Assembly: GCF_000731315.1 (NCBI RefSeq) | Contig: NZ_HG938353.1 | Coordinates: forward strand, 1-64,000 | Direction: 5' to 3' | DNA from: Neorhizobium galegae bv. orientalis str. HAMBI 540 | GTDB taxonomy: Bacteria > Pseudomonadota > Alphaproteobacteria > Rhizobiales > Rhizobiaceae | Length of the DNA stretch: 64,000 bases | Part shown: piece by piece, positions 1 to 9,382 of the stretch | Layout of the letters: each line of letters starts with the position of its first letter | Numbering within the stretch: position 1 is the first letter of the stretch | Made by a program: the position numbers and the translations under genes | The notes under the pieces: model-generated | What the model was told of the DNA's origin: nothing | The model's database searches: none | What the model saw: the letters and a program-made list of their open reading frames with translations, nothing else

Positions 1-1566
1 ATGCATATGAATACTATATCGGCCCGTGCAGGTAATGGGGACCACGCACGGCAAGGATTTGATTCAAGTTGCTCCCAGGCGGCAGGGGAAACGACGGAGA
101 TGAAGCATAATGCTCTTTTTGAGCGGTTTAGCACGCGTTTGAAGGCACAGGTCGGCCAGGATGTTTATGCGAGCTGGTTCGGACGCCTGAAGCTGCATTC
201 CGTTTCGAAGAGCGTTGTTCGGCTCACGGTTCCGACCACTTTTCTGAAATCCTGGATCAACAATCGTTACCTCGATCAGATCACCACCATATTCCAGGCG
301 GAAGACGCGGAAATCCTGAAGGTGGAAATCCTGGTGCGCAGCGCAAGCCGCAACACCAAGGTACTTGTGGCAAGTGAAGAGCGCACTCTTGCGCCGGAGC
401 CCGTCGTCGCGACCTCCTTCCCGCGCTCTCAGGCTCCCCGCGAGATCGGCAAGATTGCCGCTTTCCCGTCGCCGTCGGCTTCTCCTGCGCGTTCGGCCCA
501 CGTTCCAGGCCCGCTGTTCGGCTCACCGCTCGATAGCCGCTTTACCTTTGATACGTTCGTGGAAGGCCCGTCGAACCGGGTAGCGCTTGCTGCCGCCAAG
601 ACGATCGCCGAAGCTGGCGCCAGCGCGGTCCGTTTCAATCCACTGTTCATTCATTCCGGCGTCGGCCTCGGCAAGACGCATCTTCTGCAGGCGATCGCCA
701 ATGCGGCGGTCGGCAGCGAGCGCATGCCGCGGGTCGTCTACCTGACGGCGGAATATTTCATGTGGCGTTTCGCGACCGCGATCCGCGACAATGATGCACT
801 GACGCTGAAGGACTCGCTGCGCAATATCGATCTGCTGATCATCGACGACATGCAGTTCCTGCAGGGCAAGATGATCCAGAACGAGTTCTGCCATCTCCTG
901 AACATGCTGCTCGATAGCGCCAAGCAGGTGGTGGTTGCCGCCGACCGTGCGCCCTGGGAGCTGGAATCGCTCGATCCGCGCGTTCGTTCACGTCTGCAGG
1001 GCGGTGTGGCGATCGAAGTCGAAGCGCCGGATTACGAGATGCGTCTCGAAATGATCAAGGGCCGCCTGGCGACTGCCCGCCAGGACGATCCGTCGCTGGA
1101 TATCCCGGCGGAAATCCTCAGCCACGTGGCGAGAAATGTCACCGCCAGCGGTCGCGAGCTGGAAGGCGCGTTCAATCAGCTCCTGTTCCGCCGTTCCTTC
1201 GAGCCTTCCCTGTCGATCGAGCGTGTCGATGAACTGCTCGCGCATCTGGTGGGTGCCGGCGAGGCCAAGCGCGTCCGCATCGAGGACATCCAGCGCATCG
1301 TCGCCCGCCATTATAATGTGTCGCGCCAGGAACTGGTCTCCAACCGCCGCACTCGCGTCATCGTCAAGCCGCGCCAGATCGCCATGTATCTGTCGAAGAC
1401 GCTGACGCCGCGCTCTTTTCCGGAGATCGGGCGCCGTTTCGGCGGCAGGGACCACACGACCGTCCTGCATGCGGTCCGCAAGATCGAGGAGCTGATTTCG
1501 GGTGACACGAAGCTCAGCCACGAGGTAGAACTGCTGAAACGGCTGATCAACGAGAACAACGCTTAA
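1..1566 (+). CDS. dnaA: Chromosomal replication initiator protein DnaA
   Basis: DnaA is the AAA+ protein that binds DnaA boxes at the chromosomal origin, melts it and loads the helicase. The 521-residue reading shows Walker A GVGLGKTH near residues 220-227, Walker [10 protein letters not shown] near 278-286, and the C-terminal DNA-binding signature GGRDHTTV near 481-488. The first ATG is the first base of the window, so any upstream ribosome-binding site is out of view. ATG at 100 ([11 protein letters not shown]) is where the conserved domain I begins and is an equally plausible start. The next gene begins 5 bases after the stop. Identity is certain; the start is not. Confidence 0.96.
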   Translation: MHMNTISARAGNGDHARQGFDSSCSQAAGETTEMKHNALFERFSTRLKAQVGQDVYASWFGRLKLHSVSKSVVRLTVPTTFLKSWINNRYLDQITTIFQAEDAEILKVEILVRSASRNTKVLVASEERTLAPEPVVATSFPRSQAPREIGKIAAFPSPSASPARSAHVPGPLFGSPLDSRFTFDTFVEGPSNRVALAAAKTIAEAGASAVRFNPLFIHSGVGLGKTHLLQAIANAAVGSERMPRVVYLTAEYFMWRFATAIRDNDALTLKDSLRNIDLLIIDDMQFLQGKMIQNEFCHLLNMLLDSAKQVVVAADRAPWELESLDPRVRSRLQGGVAIEVEAPDYEMRLEMIKGRLATARQDDPSLDIPAEILSHVARNVTASGRELEGAFNQLLFRRSFEPSLSIERVDELLAHLVGAGEAKRVRIEDIQRIVARHYNVSRQELVSNRRTRVIVKPRQIAMYLSKTLTPRSFPEIGRRFGGRDHTTVLHAVRKIEELISGDTKLSHEVELLKRLINENNA

Positions 1567-1571
1567 AATCC

Positions 1572-2189
1572 ATGTTTCTGCTTTCTGTTGCAATGATCTG
1601 GGCCGTGGCGTGCATAACGCCGGGGCCCAATACGCTTCTGGTCATGCGTTATGCGCTGACCGCGCCACGTCGCGTGCCGATTCTCGCGGCAATGGGGACC
1701 ATTACAGGCACGTTCTGCTGGGGTCTTGCCGGGTGGTTGGGGATCAATGTCCTCTTCCAGGCGGCACCTTTCGCCTATGTGGCGTTGAAGATCGTCGGCG
1801 GACTTTATCTTGTCTGGCTCGGATTGAAGATATTCCTGGATGCGCAAAAGTCACGCCAGTCGGCTGACATAGCGGCGGCGCGTATCGACGTGCCGCTCAA
1901 GACCGCCTATCGCATGGGCTTGGTGACCAATCTTGCCAATCCGAAATCGGCGCTGTTCGTCGCCAGCCTTTTTGCCGCGACCATGCCGGTCGGAACGCCC
2001 TTCCTCTATGGCTTGGCGGCGATCGCCGTCATGGTCACCGTTTCGACCATCTATTATTCCTTCCTTGTCGCGCTGATCACCCACCGAACAGTGGCCGCAG
2101 CCTATCTGAAGGCAAAGAAGAAGATCGATCTGGGCGTCGGCATGGTTTTTGTCGGCTTTGGCACCAAGCTGCTGATGTCGCAGCGCTGA
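1572..2189 (+). CDS. LysE/RhtB family amino-acid exporter
   Basis: A 205-residue, very hydrophobic protein of the LysE/RhtB translocator family, inner-membrane exporters of amino acids such as lysine, threonine or homoserine lactone. The N-terminal family signature ACITPGPNTLLVMRYAL is visible at about residues 13-29, followed by glycine-rich helices and the central TNLANPKSALFVASL motif. About six membrane segments can be drawn, as usual for the family. It starts 5 bases after dnaA with no clear Shine-Dalgarno, which suggests coupling to dnaA translation. The substrate cannot be read from sequence. Confidence 0.85.
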   Translation: MFLLSVAMIWAVACITPGPNTLLVMRYALTAPRRVPILAAMGTITGTFCWGLAGWLGINVLFQAAPFAYVALKIVGGLYLVWLGLKIFLDAQKSRQSADIAAARIDVPLKTAYRMGLVTNLANPKSALFVASLFAATMPVGTPFLYGLAAIAVMVTVSTIYYSFLVALITHRTVAAAYLKAKKKIDLGVGMVFVGFGTKLLMSQR

Positions 2190-2198
2190 GGATCACGC

Positions 2199-2792
2199 AT
2201 GGCCTTGGAAAAGGATCCGACGGCGAGCTTTTACAGCGAAAACGCGGTGGCTTACGCGGAGAGCTCTGCACCAAACACACGCCGCCTCGATAGCTTCCTG
2301 TCGAAACTTGTACCTGGCGCTGCCATCCTCGAACTCGGCTGCGGCAGCGGGCGGGATAGCGCGGTCATGATCGCGCGGGGTTTCGACGCCACGCCGACGG
2401 ATGGCACGCCGGAGATGGCGCAGGAAGCTTCCAAACATCTGAGCAGGCCGGTCGATGTACTGCGTTTCGGGGATATCGACGCGGTCTCGGCTTTCGATGG
2501 CGTCTGGGCCAATGCCTGCCTGCTGCATGCACCACGGGCGGAACTCGGCGGCATTCTCGGCCGCATCCACGAGTCCTTGCGCCCAGGCGGCGTCTTCTAT
2601 GCGAGTTTCAAGGCTGGCGAAGCCGAGGGACATGACGGCCTCGGGCGTTATTACAATTACCCGTCCAAGGCTTGGCTAAGGGCAGCTTATGAGGCTTTCG
2701 CCTGGACCTCTGTCGATATCGATGAGGTGCAGGGCAGCGGCTACGACAAGAAGCCGACCGACTGGCTGCATGTCCTGGCGGTAAAGGCTTAA
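2199..2792 (+). CDS. Class I SAM-dependent methyltransferase
   Basis: A 197-residue Rossmann-fold methyltransferase. Motif I, ILELGCGSGRDS, lies near residues 44-55, and the rest fits the type-11 methyltransferase fold. The ATG follows a GAGGA ribosome-binding site that overlaps the stop of the LysE-family gene, so the two are probably co-translated. The substrate is unknown; related small proteins are often annotated as generic or tellurite-resistance-like methyltransferases. It converges on hemW, whose stop lies only 11 bases beyond. Confidence 0.82.
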   Translation: MALEKDPTASFYSENAVAYAESSAPNTRRLDSFLSKLVPGAAILELGCGSGRDSAVMIARGFDATPTDGTPEMAQEASKHLSRPVDVLRFGDIDAVSAFDGVWANACLLHAPRAELGGILGRIHESLRPGGVFYASFKAGEAEGHDGLGRYYNYPSKAWLRAAYEAFAWTSVDIDEVQGSGYDKKPTDWLHVLAVKA

Positions 2793-2803
2793 ACGCCGGG
2801 GTT

Positions 2804-3997
2804 TCAGCAAGCCAGATCGGCAACCACCGCGTCGAGGATCAGCATTCCGGACGGCGTGCAGCGCAGCCGCGAGTTGCCGATCCGCTCGATGAAGCCATGT
2901 TCCAGCAGCCTTTCCTCGCGGATCGGGTCGGGGTCCCGGCCGGAAAGCTGCTGCCAGCGGGCGAGATCGACGCCTTCCCGCAGGCGCAGGCCCATCAGTA
3001 GCAATTCGTCGGCCTGTTCCTCGAAGCCAAGGATTTCTTCGTCCAGCATCCCGTGGCCGACGCGTTCCACCTGCTCCAGCCAGGTTTCCGGACGACGTTC
3101 GGTGGAGGTCGCGATCTTGTTTCTACCGCGCATCAGACGCCCGTGGGCGCCGGGTCCGATGCCGGCATAGTCGCCGTAGCGCCAATAGGTCAGGTTATGG
3201 CGGCTTTCAGCACCGGGGCGGGCGTGGTTGGAAACCTCGTAGGCCGGCATGCCGAACCCCTCGGTGATCTGTTGGGTCGCCTCGTAGAGGGCTGCCGACT
3301 GGTCGTCATCCGGCACGATCAGTTTGCCGGCCTTGTGCAGGCCATAGAAAGGCGTGCCTTCCTCGATGGTGAGCTGGTAGAGCGACAAATGGTCGACCGC
3401 GTAGGAAACCGCTTCCTTCAGTTCCGCTTCCCAGGCCTCGACCGTCTGTTTCGGCCGGGCATAGATGAGATCGAAGGACATGCGCGGAAAGATCTCCCGC
3501 GCCAGTTTGATCGCCTTCAGGGCATCGGCGACGTCATGCAGCCGACCCAGGAACTTGAGGTCCGGATCGTTGAGCGCCTGCACGCCGAGTGAGACACGGT
3601 TGACCCCGGCAGCGCGATAGCCGCGGAAGCGGGTCGCCTCGACGCTCGAAGGGTTGGCCTCCATGGTGATCTCGATGCCGTCGGGCACATGCCAATGCCT
3701 GGCAATGCCGTCGAGGATCGCCGAGACCGTGGCGGGGTCCATCAGGGACGGCGTACCGCCGCCGAGGAAAATACTGGTGACGGTTTTCGGCCCGCTCATC
3801 CGCCGCATCACTTCCATCTCCTTCAGGAAGGCGGCGGTGAAACGCGGCTGGTCCACGGGCTGATGGCGCACATGGCTGTTGAAGTCGCAATAGGGGCACT
3901 TGGCCGCACAGAATGGCCAATGCACATAGACGCCAAAGCCCGGCTCGCCGGTATCGGGCAGAAGGGTGTCGCGCAGAAGGGGAGCGGCTGAGTTCAA
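2804..3997 (-). CDS. hemW: Radical SAM heme chaperone HemW
   Basis: A 397-residue radical SAM protein of the HemW (formerly HemN-like) family, thought to bind heme and deliver it to respiratory enzymes rather than oxidise coproporphyrinogen. The 4Fe-4S motif CAAKCPYC sits at about residues 30-37 and the SAM-binding stretch FLGGGTPSLM follows; the C-terminal HemN winged domain is present. I take TTG at 3997 as start because GAGG precedes it by 4 bases and no ATG lies before the conserved GVYVHWPFC. It follows rdgB by 6 bases, the usual rdgB-hemW arrangement in this group. Confidence 0.9.
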   Translation of the reverse strand: MNSAAPLLRDTLLPDTGEPGFGVYVHWPFCAAKCPYCDFNSHVRHQPVDQPRFTAAFLKEMEVMRRMSGPKTVTSIFLGGGTPSLMDPATVSAILDGIARHWHVPDGIEITMEANPSSVEATRFRGYRAAGVNRVSLGVQALNDPDLKFLGRLHDVADALKAIKLAREIFPRMSFDLIYARPKQTVEAWEAELKEAVSYAVDHLSLYQLTIEEGTPFYGLHKAGKLIVPDDDQSAALYEATQQITEGFGMPAYEVSNHARPGAESRHNLTYWRYGDYAGIGPGAHGRLMRGRNKIATSTERRPETWLEQVERVGHGMLDEEILGFEEQADELLLMGLRLREGVDLARWQQLSGRDPDPIREERLLEHGFIERIGNSRLRCTPSGMLILDAVVADLAC

Positions 3998-4003
3998 AAT
4001 GCC

Positions 4004-4648
4004 TCAAGCCTCCAGGCAGGTTTCGACGAAACGCTTGAAGGCACGGGCGCGATGCGAAAGCGCTTCCGGTTCGCCAGGTTTCCAGCCGTGTTTCTGATCA
4101 CTACTCATTTCACCGAAGGTAATATCATAGCCTTCCGGTTGGAAGACCGGGTCATAACCAAAACCCTGGGTGCCGCGCGGCGGCCACACTACAGTGCCTT
4201 CCACTTCGCCCCGGAACATTTCCGTGTGTCCGTCAGGCCATGCGAGACAGAGAACGCTGACAAAGCGGCAACCGCGCTGTTCCGGCTTGGTCGCGCCGCG
4301 TTCTTCGAGCGCCTTCTCGACCTTTTCCATCGCCATCTGGAAATCGCGGCTGCCATCCTCACGCTCCGCCCAGTTGGCGGTATAGACACCCGGCGCACCG
4401 TCGAGCGCGTCGATGACGATGCCGGAATCGTCAGACAGTGCGGGCAGGCCGGAGGCCCGGGCGGAGGCGAGTGCCTTGATCGCGGCATTTTCCTCGAATG
4501 TCGTGCCCGTCTCGTCCGGCTCTTCGAATTGCAGTTCGGCGGCGGATTTGGCCGAGAAACCGAAGGGGCCGATCAATTCGGCGATTTCGCGGATCTTTCC
4601 GGCATTGTGGCTGGCGACGACGATCGTCTTGGTATCGAGCTTGCGCAT
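4004..4648 (-). CDS. rdgB: dITP/XTP pyrophosphatase (RdgB/HAM1)
   Basis: Hydrolyses non-canonical purine nucleoside triphosphates (dITP, XTP, ITP) to monophosphates, keeping them out of DNA and RNA. The HAM1 family N-terminal motif reads [13 protein letters not shown], followed by [13 protein letters not shown] with the catalytic acidic residues and [11 protein letters not shown] near the C terminus. ATG at 4648 (MRKLDTKT) is preferred over an upstream in-frame codon because AGGA lies 7 bases ahead and the conserved strand begins right after. It belongs to the leftward run rph-VOC-rdgB-hemW. Confidence 0.93.
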   Translation of the reverse strand: MRKLDTKTIVVASHNAGKIREIAELIGPFGFSAKSAAELQFEEPDETGTTFEENAAIKALASARASGLPALSDDSGIVIDALDGAPGVYTANWAEREDGSRDFQMAMEKVEKALEERGATKPEQRGCRFVSVLCLAWPDGHTEMFRGEVEGTVVWPPRGTQGFGYDPVFQPEGYDITFGEMSSDQKHGWKPGEPEALSHRARAFKRFVETCLEA

Positions 4649-4656
4649 GATAATTC

Positions 4657-5064
4657 CTATTCGATATTCCAGAGCCTGGGCTCTGCGCATTCCAGGCTGT
4701 TGCCGGCCGGATCGCGGAAATAGATTGAGCGGGCACCGTTCGGCCAGCGGAAATCGCTTTCGATGGCAATCCCTGCCTTGTTGAGCTTTTCCCTGATCAA
4801 GTCAATCGCGTCGCCGGTCATGCGAAAGCAGATATGCCCCGGTCCCATCGAGCCATGTGGCGGTACGGGTAGCGAATCGGCGGGCGGTGGCTTGATCGTC
4901 TCAGCCGGATTGAAGATCAGCAGGATGCCCGGCCCACAACGAAAGAACACATGTCTGGTGCCGGCGCGCCGCACCTTCTCTAGGCCGAGAATGCCGCCGT
5001 AAAATGCTTCGGCGGCATCGAGATCAGCGGCGTAGAGCGCGGTTTCGAGAATGCCTTCAATCAA
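4657..5064 (-). CDS. VOC (glyoxalase/bleomycin-resistance fold) protein
   Basis: A 135-residue vicinal-oxygen-chelate protein with two beta-alpha-beta modules: [19 protein letters not shown] at the start and [18 protein letters not shown] at the end, the latter being the typical metal-site strand. The family covers glyoxalases, dioxygenases and fosfomycin or bleomycin resistance proteins; the substrate here is unknown. The start is TTG at 5064, supported by an AGAGG ribosome-binding site. It sits between rph and rdgB with short gaps (8 bases to rdgB), so it is probably co-transcribed with them. Confidence 0.82.
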   Translation of the reverse strand: MIEGILETALYAADLDAAEAFYGGILGLEKVRRAGTRHVFFRCGPGILLIFNPAETIKPPPADSLPVPPHGSMGPGHICFRMTGDAIDLIREKLNKAGIAIESDFRWPNGARSIYFRDPAGNSLECAEPRLWNIE

Positions 5065-5082
5065 ACCGCACCTCTTTCAGGT

Positions 5083-5799
5083 TCAGGCAATCGCCTGCTT
5101 CTGCATCGCCACCAGTTCCTGGGTACCGTCCTGAGCGAGCGCCAGCAGCTTCAGGAACTCTTCCTGGCTGAAGGGCTTGCCTTCCGCCGTGCCCTGCACC
5201 TCGACGATTCCGCCGGAACCGGTCATGACGAAATTGGCGTCCGTCTCGGCAGCCGAATCCTCGATATAGTCGAGGTCGATTACCGGCTGGCCGGCAAAGA
5301 TGCCGCAGGAGATCGCCGCGACATGGTCCTTGAGCACCTTGTCGACCTTGGTCATCGAGCGGGCTTCCATCCACTTCAGGCAGTCGTAGAGCGCAATCCA
5401 GCCACCGGTGATCGAAGCGGTGCGCGTGCCGCCATCCGCCTGGATGACGTCGCAGTCGATGGTGATCTGCTTTTCGCCGAGTGCTTCGAGATCGATGACG
5501 GCGCGCAAGGACCGACCGATCAGGCGCTGGATTTCCTGGGTGCGGCCGCCCTGCTTGCCGGCGGCGGCTTCGCGCTTCATGCGGTCGCCGGTAGCGCGCG
5601 GCAGCATGCCGTATTCGGCGGTGACCCAGCCCTTGCCGCTGTTGCGCAGCCACGGCGGCGTCTTTTCTTCGAGGCTCGCGGTGCAGAGCACATGCGTGTC
5701 GCCGAACTTGACGAGGCAGGAACCTTCCGCGTGCTTGGAGAAATTGCGCTCGAACGAGACCTTGCGCATCTGGTTCAACTGTCTGCCTGAAGGCCGCAT
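5083..5799 (-). CDS. rph: Ribonuclease PH
   Basis: Phosphorolytic 3'-5' exoribonuclease that trims the 3' ends of tRNA precursors. The 238-residue protein shows the RNase PH core: the N-terminal [34 protein letters not shown], the phosphate-binding [16 protein letters not shown], and [19 protein letters not shown]. Length is normal for the family. The ATG follows a GGGAG site. It is the first gene of the leftward run toward hemW and is divergent from hrcA. Linkage of rph and hrcA is common in rhizobia. Confidence 0.95.
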   Translation of the reverse strand: MRPSGRQLNQMRKVSFERNFSKHAEGSCLVKFGDTHVLCTASLEEKTPPWLRNSGKGWVTAEYGMLPRATGDRMKREAAAGKQGGRTQEIQRLIGRSLRAVIDLEALGEKQITIDCDVIQADGGTRTASITGGWIALYDCLKWMEARSMTKVDKVLKDHVAAISCGIFAGQPVIDLDYIEDSAAETDANFVMTGSGGIVEVQGTAEGKPFSQEEFLKLLALAQDGTQELVAMQKQAIA

Positions 5800-5975
5800 G
5801 TTTCACTCCCTGGATTTCTGTTTCCGCCTTCTACGGCCCCGGCCAAGCTTTTGCAAAGAAAAAGCCCTAATGAGTGTACGAGCGAATGATCGTGGCTGGC
5901 GCAATTTTCCCTTTGGAGAAGGCGCGTCGAATGACTATATTTTATCGAATGATCAACGGAACGGTGAAGGTCTAG

Positions 5976-7055
5976 ATGGGATTTTCGGCATCGACGGGTA
6001 GGGACAGCGGCTCTGTGCTCGATGACCGTTCGCGCGAAATTTTCCGCCGCATCGTGGAAAGCTACCTGGAAAACGGTGAGCCGCTGGGCTCCCGCAATCT
6101 TTCGCGGTTGCTGCCCATCTCTTTGTCACCGGCTTCGGTGCGCAATGTGATGAGCGATCTTGAAGAACTCGGCCTCATCTATTCCCCGCATATCAGCGCT
6201 GGCCGCCTGCCGACCCAGTCAGGGCTCCGGTTTTTCGTCGACGCCTTCATGCAGGTCGGAGACCTGTCTGCCGAGGAGCGTGCCAACATCGACCGGCAGA
6301 TCCGCCCGGCCGACCGCGACCAGCCGATGGAAAGCCTGATGGCGGAGGCAAGCCGCATGCTCTCGGGCGTCTCGCGCGGCGCCGGCATCGTCATCACCAC
6401 CAAGAGCGATCCCGTCCTCAAGCATGTTGAGTTTATCCGCCTCGAGCCGACCAAGGCGCTCGCCGTGCTGGTCGGTGATCACAATCAGGTCGAAAACCGT
6501 ATCATCGAGCTGCCCGCCGGCGTGACGTCGTCGCAGTTGACCGAAGCGGCCAATTTCCTCAATGCCCACCTGAGTGGCCAGACCTTGCCGGAACTGCGCG
6601 GCCAGCTGAAGACCCTCAAGGACCAGGTTCAGGGAGAGCTTTATGCGCTCTCGCACGAACTGGTCGAGCGCGGTCTTGCGGTCTGGTCCGGCGACAGCGA
6701 GGAAGGCAAACCGACCCAGCTCATCGTCCGCGGCCGCGCCAATTTGCTTGAAGGCCTGGCGGATGTCGCGGATCTCGATCGTTTGCGGCTGCTTTTCGAT
6801 GATCTCGAAAAGAAGGACAGCCTGATCGAGATTCTCGATCTCGCAGAAAAAGGGCCGGGCGTCCGGATCTTCATTGGCTCTGAAAACAAGCTGTTTTCCC
6901 TCTCTGGCTCCTCGCTCATCGTGGCGCCCTATCGTGACGGCGAGGACCGGATCGTCGGTGCCGTCGGTGTCATCGGGCCGACGCGGCTCAACTATTCCCG
7001 TATCGTGCCGATGGTGGACTACACCGCGCAGCTGCTTGCCAGGCTGTCGCGCTGA
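5976..7055 (+). CDS. hrcA: Heat-inducible transcription repressor HrcA
   Basis: HrcA represses groESL-type operons by binding the CIRCE inverted repeat, and GroEL feeds back on its activity. The 359-residue protein begins with a winged-helix region (REIFRRIVESYLENGEPLGS followed by SPASVRNVMSDLEELGLI), then the HrcA ligand-like domain and a C-terminal segment with GVIGPTRLNYSRIVPMVDYT, the family's best-conserved motif. The ATG has a GAAGG site. No CIRCE element is visible upstream, so this copy does not look self-repressed through CIRCE. grpE follows in the same direction. Confidence 0.94.
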   Translation: MGFSASTGRDSGSVLDDRSREIFRRIVESYLENGEPLGSRNLSRLLPISLSPASVRNVMSDLEELGLIYSPHISAGRLPTQSGLRFFVDAFMQVGDLSAEERANIDRQIRPADRDQPMESLMAEASRMLSGVSRGAGIVITTKSDPVLKHVEFIRLEPTKALAVLVGDHNQVENRIIELPAGVTSSQLTEAANFLNAHLSGQTLPELRGQLKTLKDQVQGELYALSHELVERGLAVWSGDSEEGKPTQLIVRGRANLLEGLADVADLDRLRLLFDDLEKKDSLIEILDLAEKGPGVRIFIGSENKLFSLSGSSLIVAPYRDGEDRIVGAVGVIGPTRLNYSRIVPMVDYTAQLLARLSR

Positions 7056-7091
7056 ATTTTGCGGCCGGACCGCCCAAGTTTCCCAGCAAGC

Positions 7092-7120
7092 CTTGATTTT
7101 TCCACCTTAAACCTCGATAT
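7092..7120 (+). promoter_or_regulatory. Candidate RpoH (heat-shock) promoter of grpE
   Basis: In the hrcA-grpE gap, CTTGATT (7092-7098) and CTCGATAT (7113-7120) are separated by 14 bases. This resembles the sigma-32 consensus CTTGAAA then CCCCATNT at normal spacing. Two of the four C positions in the -10 box deviate. The predicted transcript would start about 45 bases upstream of the grpE ATG. Pattern match only. Confidence 0.45.
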
Positions 7121-7172
7121 CGGGCACAAATCCAAGCCCGTAAATCGAAGCCAAGAATAACCGGAGACCGTC

Positions 7173-7814
7173 ATGACCGACGAAACCAACAAGAACGGAC
7201 CTGACGCAACTGCCGCGGAGAACACTGCGGAAGCCGTAGCATCTGCTCTTGAGGACGCGGCCAACCAGAAGAATGCCGAGGCGCCTGCCGCCGAACCTGA
7301 TCCGCTGGAATTGCTGAAGGCCGAAAACAACGAGCTGCGCGACCGTTTCCTGCGGCTTGCCGCCGAGATGGATAACCTGCGCCGCCGCACCGAACGCGAA
7401 ATCAAGGACGCTAAGTCCTACGCCGCCGCCGGCTTTGCGCGCGACATGCTCGCCGTTTCGGACAACCTGCGCCGGGCGCTGGACGCCGTGCCGACCGAAA
7501 TGCGCGCCACGGCAGATGCCTCGCTGACCACGCTCCTGGAGGGCGTCGAGATGACTGAACGCTCGATGCTGTCCGCTCTGGAGCGCCACGGCGTGAAGAA
7601 GATCGATGCTGAAGGCCAGAAGTTTGATCCGAACTTCCACCAGGCGATGTTCGAAATCCCGAACCCTGCCGTCCCGAACAATACTGTCGTCCAGGTCGTT
7701 CAGGCCGGCTTCACGATCGGCGAACGCGTCCTGCGCCCCGCCATGGTGGGTGTCGCAAAAGGTGGTCCGAAGTCGGAAGCTTCGGCAGAAACCGCCGGTG
7801 AGAAGAGCGCCTGA
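7173..7814 (+). CDS. grpE: Nucleotide exchange factor GrpE
   Basis: GrpE drives ADP release from the chaperone DnaK. The 213-residue protein has an acidic, alanine-rich N terminus, a long helix predicted to form a coiled coil ([20 protein letters not shown]), and the C-terminal beta domain with the family signature around [21 protein letters not shown]. Length is normal. It follows hrcA in the same direction with a 117-base gap holding a likely heat-shock promoter, and is closed by a strong terminator. dnaK is not in the window. Confidence 0.95.
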   Translation: MTDETNKNGPDATAAENTAEAVASALEDAANQKNAEAPAAEPDPLELLKAENNELRDRFLRLAAEMDNLRRRTEREIKDAKSYAAAGFARDMLAVSDNLRRALDAVPTEMRATADASLTTLLEGVEMTERSMLSALERHGVKKIDAEGQKFDPNFHQAMFEIPNPAVPNNTVVQVVQAGFTIGERVLRPAMVGVAKGGPKSEASAETAGEKSA

Positions 7815-7822
7815 AGCCTTTG

Positions 7823-7854
7823 AGGAGCAGGGGTAAAGCCTGCTCCTCATTTTA
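7823..7854 (+). terminator. Rho-independent terminator after grpE
   Basis: A perfect 10-bp stem, GAGGAGCAGG with CCTGCTCCTC, closes a 7-base loop and is followed by ATTTT, starting 9 bases after the grpE stop. Confidence 0.8.
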
Positions 7855-7944
7855 CGCCGGCCGGTCCCCGTTGATGTTTCATCGTCTGATTGTCGATTGT
7901 TCTGATCGGTCGAGTTTTCGCGCGTAACCCCTGCAAAATACGGC

Positions 7945-7989
7945 TCAAAAACAAAACCGCCCGGCGCTTTGACAGCGGCCGGGCAGTTT
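7945..7989 (-). terminator. Rho-independent terminator after ptsN
   Basis: On the minus strand a 12-bp stem (positions 7978-7989 with 7954-7965, one G-T wobble) with a short inner CGC/GCG extension is followed by TTTTGTTTTTGAG. It lies 27 bases beyond the ptsN stop. Confidence 0.75.
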
Positions 7990-8016
7990 GTTTCGTCCCC
8001 ACGAATGCATATGCCG

Positions 8017-8481
8017 TCAGGCGGCGTGGTTGGCTTGTTCCTCGTTGAGGAATGCGTAGATCGCCGAAGCGGAATCGGTCTTGCGCAGCTTGGCGACGAG
8101 ATCCTGGTCGCGCAACACGCGGGCAATACGCGACAGGGCCTTCAGGTGGTCGGCGCCGGCGCCTTCGGGCGCGAGCAGCAGGAACACCAGATCGACCGGC
8201 TCGTCGTCGAGCGCTTCGAAATCGACCGGGGCTTCAAGGCGCGCGAAAATACCCTTGATCGACGAGATGCTGTTGAGCTTGCCGTGCGGGATGGCGATGC
8301 CGTGGCCGACGCCGGTGGAGCCGAGCCTTTCGCGCTGCAGGATGATGTCGAAGATTTCTCGTTCACTCACGCCCGTCAACTTGGAAGCCTTGACCGCCAG
8401 CTCCTGCAATAGCTGCTTTTTGGAGTTTACCTTTAGGGCAGGAATAATCGCATCTTGCTGCAGCAAATCTGCCAATGCCAT
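8017..8481 (-). CDS. ptsN: Nitrogen-regulatory PTS protein EIIA-Ntr
   Basis: EIIA-Ntr ends the PTS-Ntr phosphorelay (PtsP-NPr-PtsN), which in rhizobia links nitrogen state to potassium and ABC transport. The 154-residue EIIA type-2 domain shows the phosphorylated histidine in GVGHGIAIPHGKL at about residue 66. I choose ATG at 8481 (MALADLLQQDA) because GAAGG lies 9 bases ahead; at ATG 8490 the same GAAGG abuts the start codon. It is the last gene of the conserved rpoN-hpf-ptsN set and has its own terminator. Confidence 0.93.
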   Translation of the reverse strand: MALADLLQQDAIIPALKVNSKKQLLQELAVKASKLTGVSEREIFDIILQRERLGSTGVGHGIAIPHGKLNSISSIKGIFARLEAPVDFEALDDEPVDLVFLLLAPEGAGADHLKALSRIARVLRDQDLVAKLRKTDSASAIYAFLNEEQANHAA

Positions 8482-8558
8482 TCTCTTCATCCTTCGTGCC
8501 GCAAGAGCTTGTGCCCTAGGCGAAGGGGAGCGCCGTCTCCGACGCTCTCCCCAAGTTG

Positions 8559-9134
8559 TTAGTTCTTGATATTGGTGGAATCGATCCAGCCAATATTGCC
8601 GTCATTGCGGCGGTACACAATGTTCAGATGTTCCTTGCCGGGGCTACGGAACAGAAGAACAGGCTCGTCTGTCATATCAAGTGCCATGACGGCGCTTGCG
8701 ACCGTCATCGTCTTCAACTGCTTCGAACTTTCCGCGACGATGGTCGGCGCGAAATCCTCGGGCACTTCCTCCCCTTCATCCGGTACGCTGTCCATAACAG
8801 TGTAGGCAACTTCCGCATAACCATTCACATGGTTGCCGGCATGATGATCCTTGAGCCGCCGCTTGTAGCGGCGCAGACGTTTTTCGATCCGCTGTGCTGC
8901 GGCGTCGAAACTGATCTGCGGATCATTCGCCTCGCCAGCCGCATGCAGGACGATCCCGGTATCGAGATGCACCTTGCAGTCGGCAGAAAAGCGCGAACCA
9001 GCCTTTTCCACGATGACTTGGCCTGAATAGCCTCCGTCGAAGTATTTTGTAATCGCTTCTCCGATTTGGTCCTCGATCCTTTGACGGAACGAATCGCCAA
9101 TTTCCATATGCTTACCGGATACACGCACACTCAT
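8559..9134 (-). CDS. hpf: Ribosome hibernation promoting factor, long form
   Basis: A ribosome-associated sigma-54 modulation protein (HPF/RaiA/YfiA). The 191-residue length marks the long form, with an N-terminal ribosome-binding domain (MSVRVSGKHMEIGDSFRQRI) and a C-terminal dimerisation domain (EPVLLFRSPGKEHLNIVYRR) that pairs 70S ribosomes into 100S dimers in stationary phase. ATG at 9134 follows an AAGAAGGAA site; in-frame sequence further upstream has no conservation. It lies between rpoN and ptsN as in most proteobacteria, behind its own promoter. Confidence 0.93.
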   Translation of the reverse strand: MSVRVSGKHMEIGDSFRQRIEDQIGEAITKYFDGGYSGQVIVEKAGSRFSADCKVHLDTGIVLHAAGEANDPQISFDAAAQRIEKRLRRYKRRLKDHHAGNHVNGYAEVAYTVMDSVPDEGEEVPEDFAPTIVAESSKQLKTMTVASAVMALDMTDEPVLLFRSPGKEHLNIVYRRNDGNIGWIDSTNIKN

Positions 9135-9292
9135 GGAGTTCTTCCTTCTTGTCGTGACTTGCGTGTTCCAGTCTACGCCAAGCCGTCCCCGCATCCAAGC
9201 CGTTCACATGCGACTGGGCCAAATTGCTGCAATCGATGCCTGTCTGGATAATGGGATACGTTTCGTGCCATGTCCCGTGCAGTTGCGGCGGG

Positions 9293-9321
9293 CTTCTAGC
9301 GCCCGATGTTTTAAATGTCAA
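9293..9321 (-). promoter_or_regulatory. Sigma-70 type promoter for hpf
   Basis: On the minus strand a perfect TTGACA -35 (9316-9321) is followed after 17 bases by TAGAAG (9293-9298, 4 of 6 matches to TATAAT). It points toward hpf and leaves about 150 bases of leader. The 248-base rpoN-hpf gap holds nothing else I can name. Confidence 0.55.
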
Positions 9322-9382
9322 CGGCAGCGGGCCTCGGGATTTCTACGTAGGCCTGTGGAAACCCGGGTGTTTCGCCGGTTTC

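Noticed and set aside
1..100. Origin of replication at dnaA
   Set aside because: No DnaA-box cluster is visible within the window, and in related alphaproteobacteria the origin is usually not at dnaA.
5800..5975. A CIRCE element controlling hrcA
   Set aside because: No TTAGCACTC/GAGTGCTAA-type repeat is present in the rph-hrcA gap. A weak -35/-10 pair near 5911-5940 was too poor to list.
8525..8552. Terminator between hpf and ptsN
   Set aside because: GGGGAG/CTCCCC arms can pair, but the inner part is uneven and no T tract follows, and the genes are normally co-transcribed.
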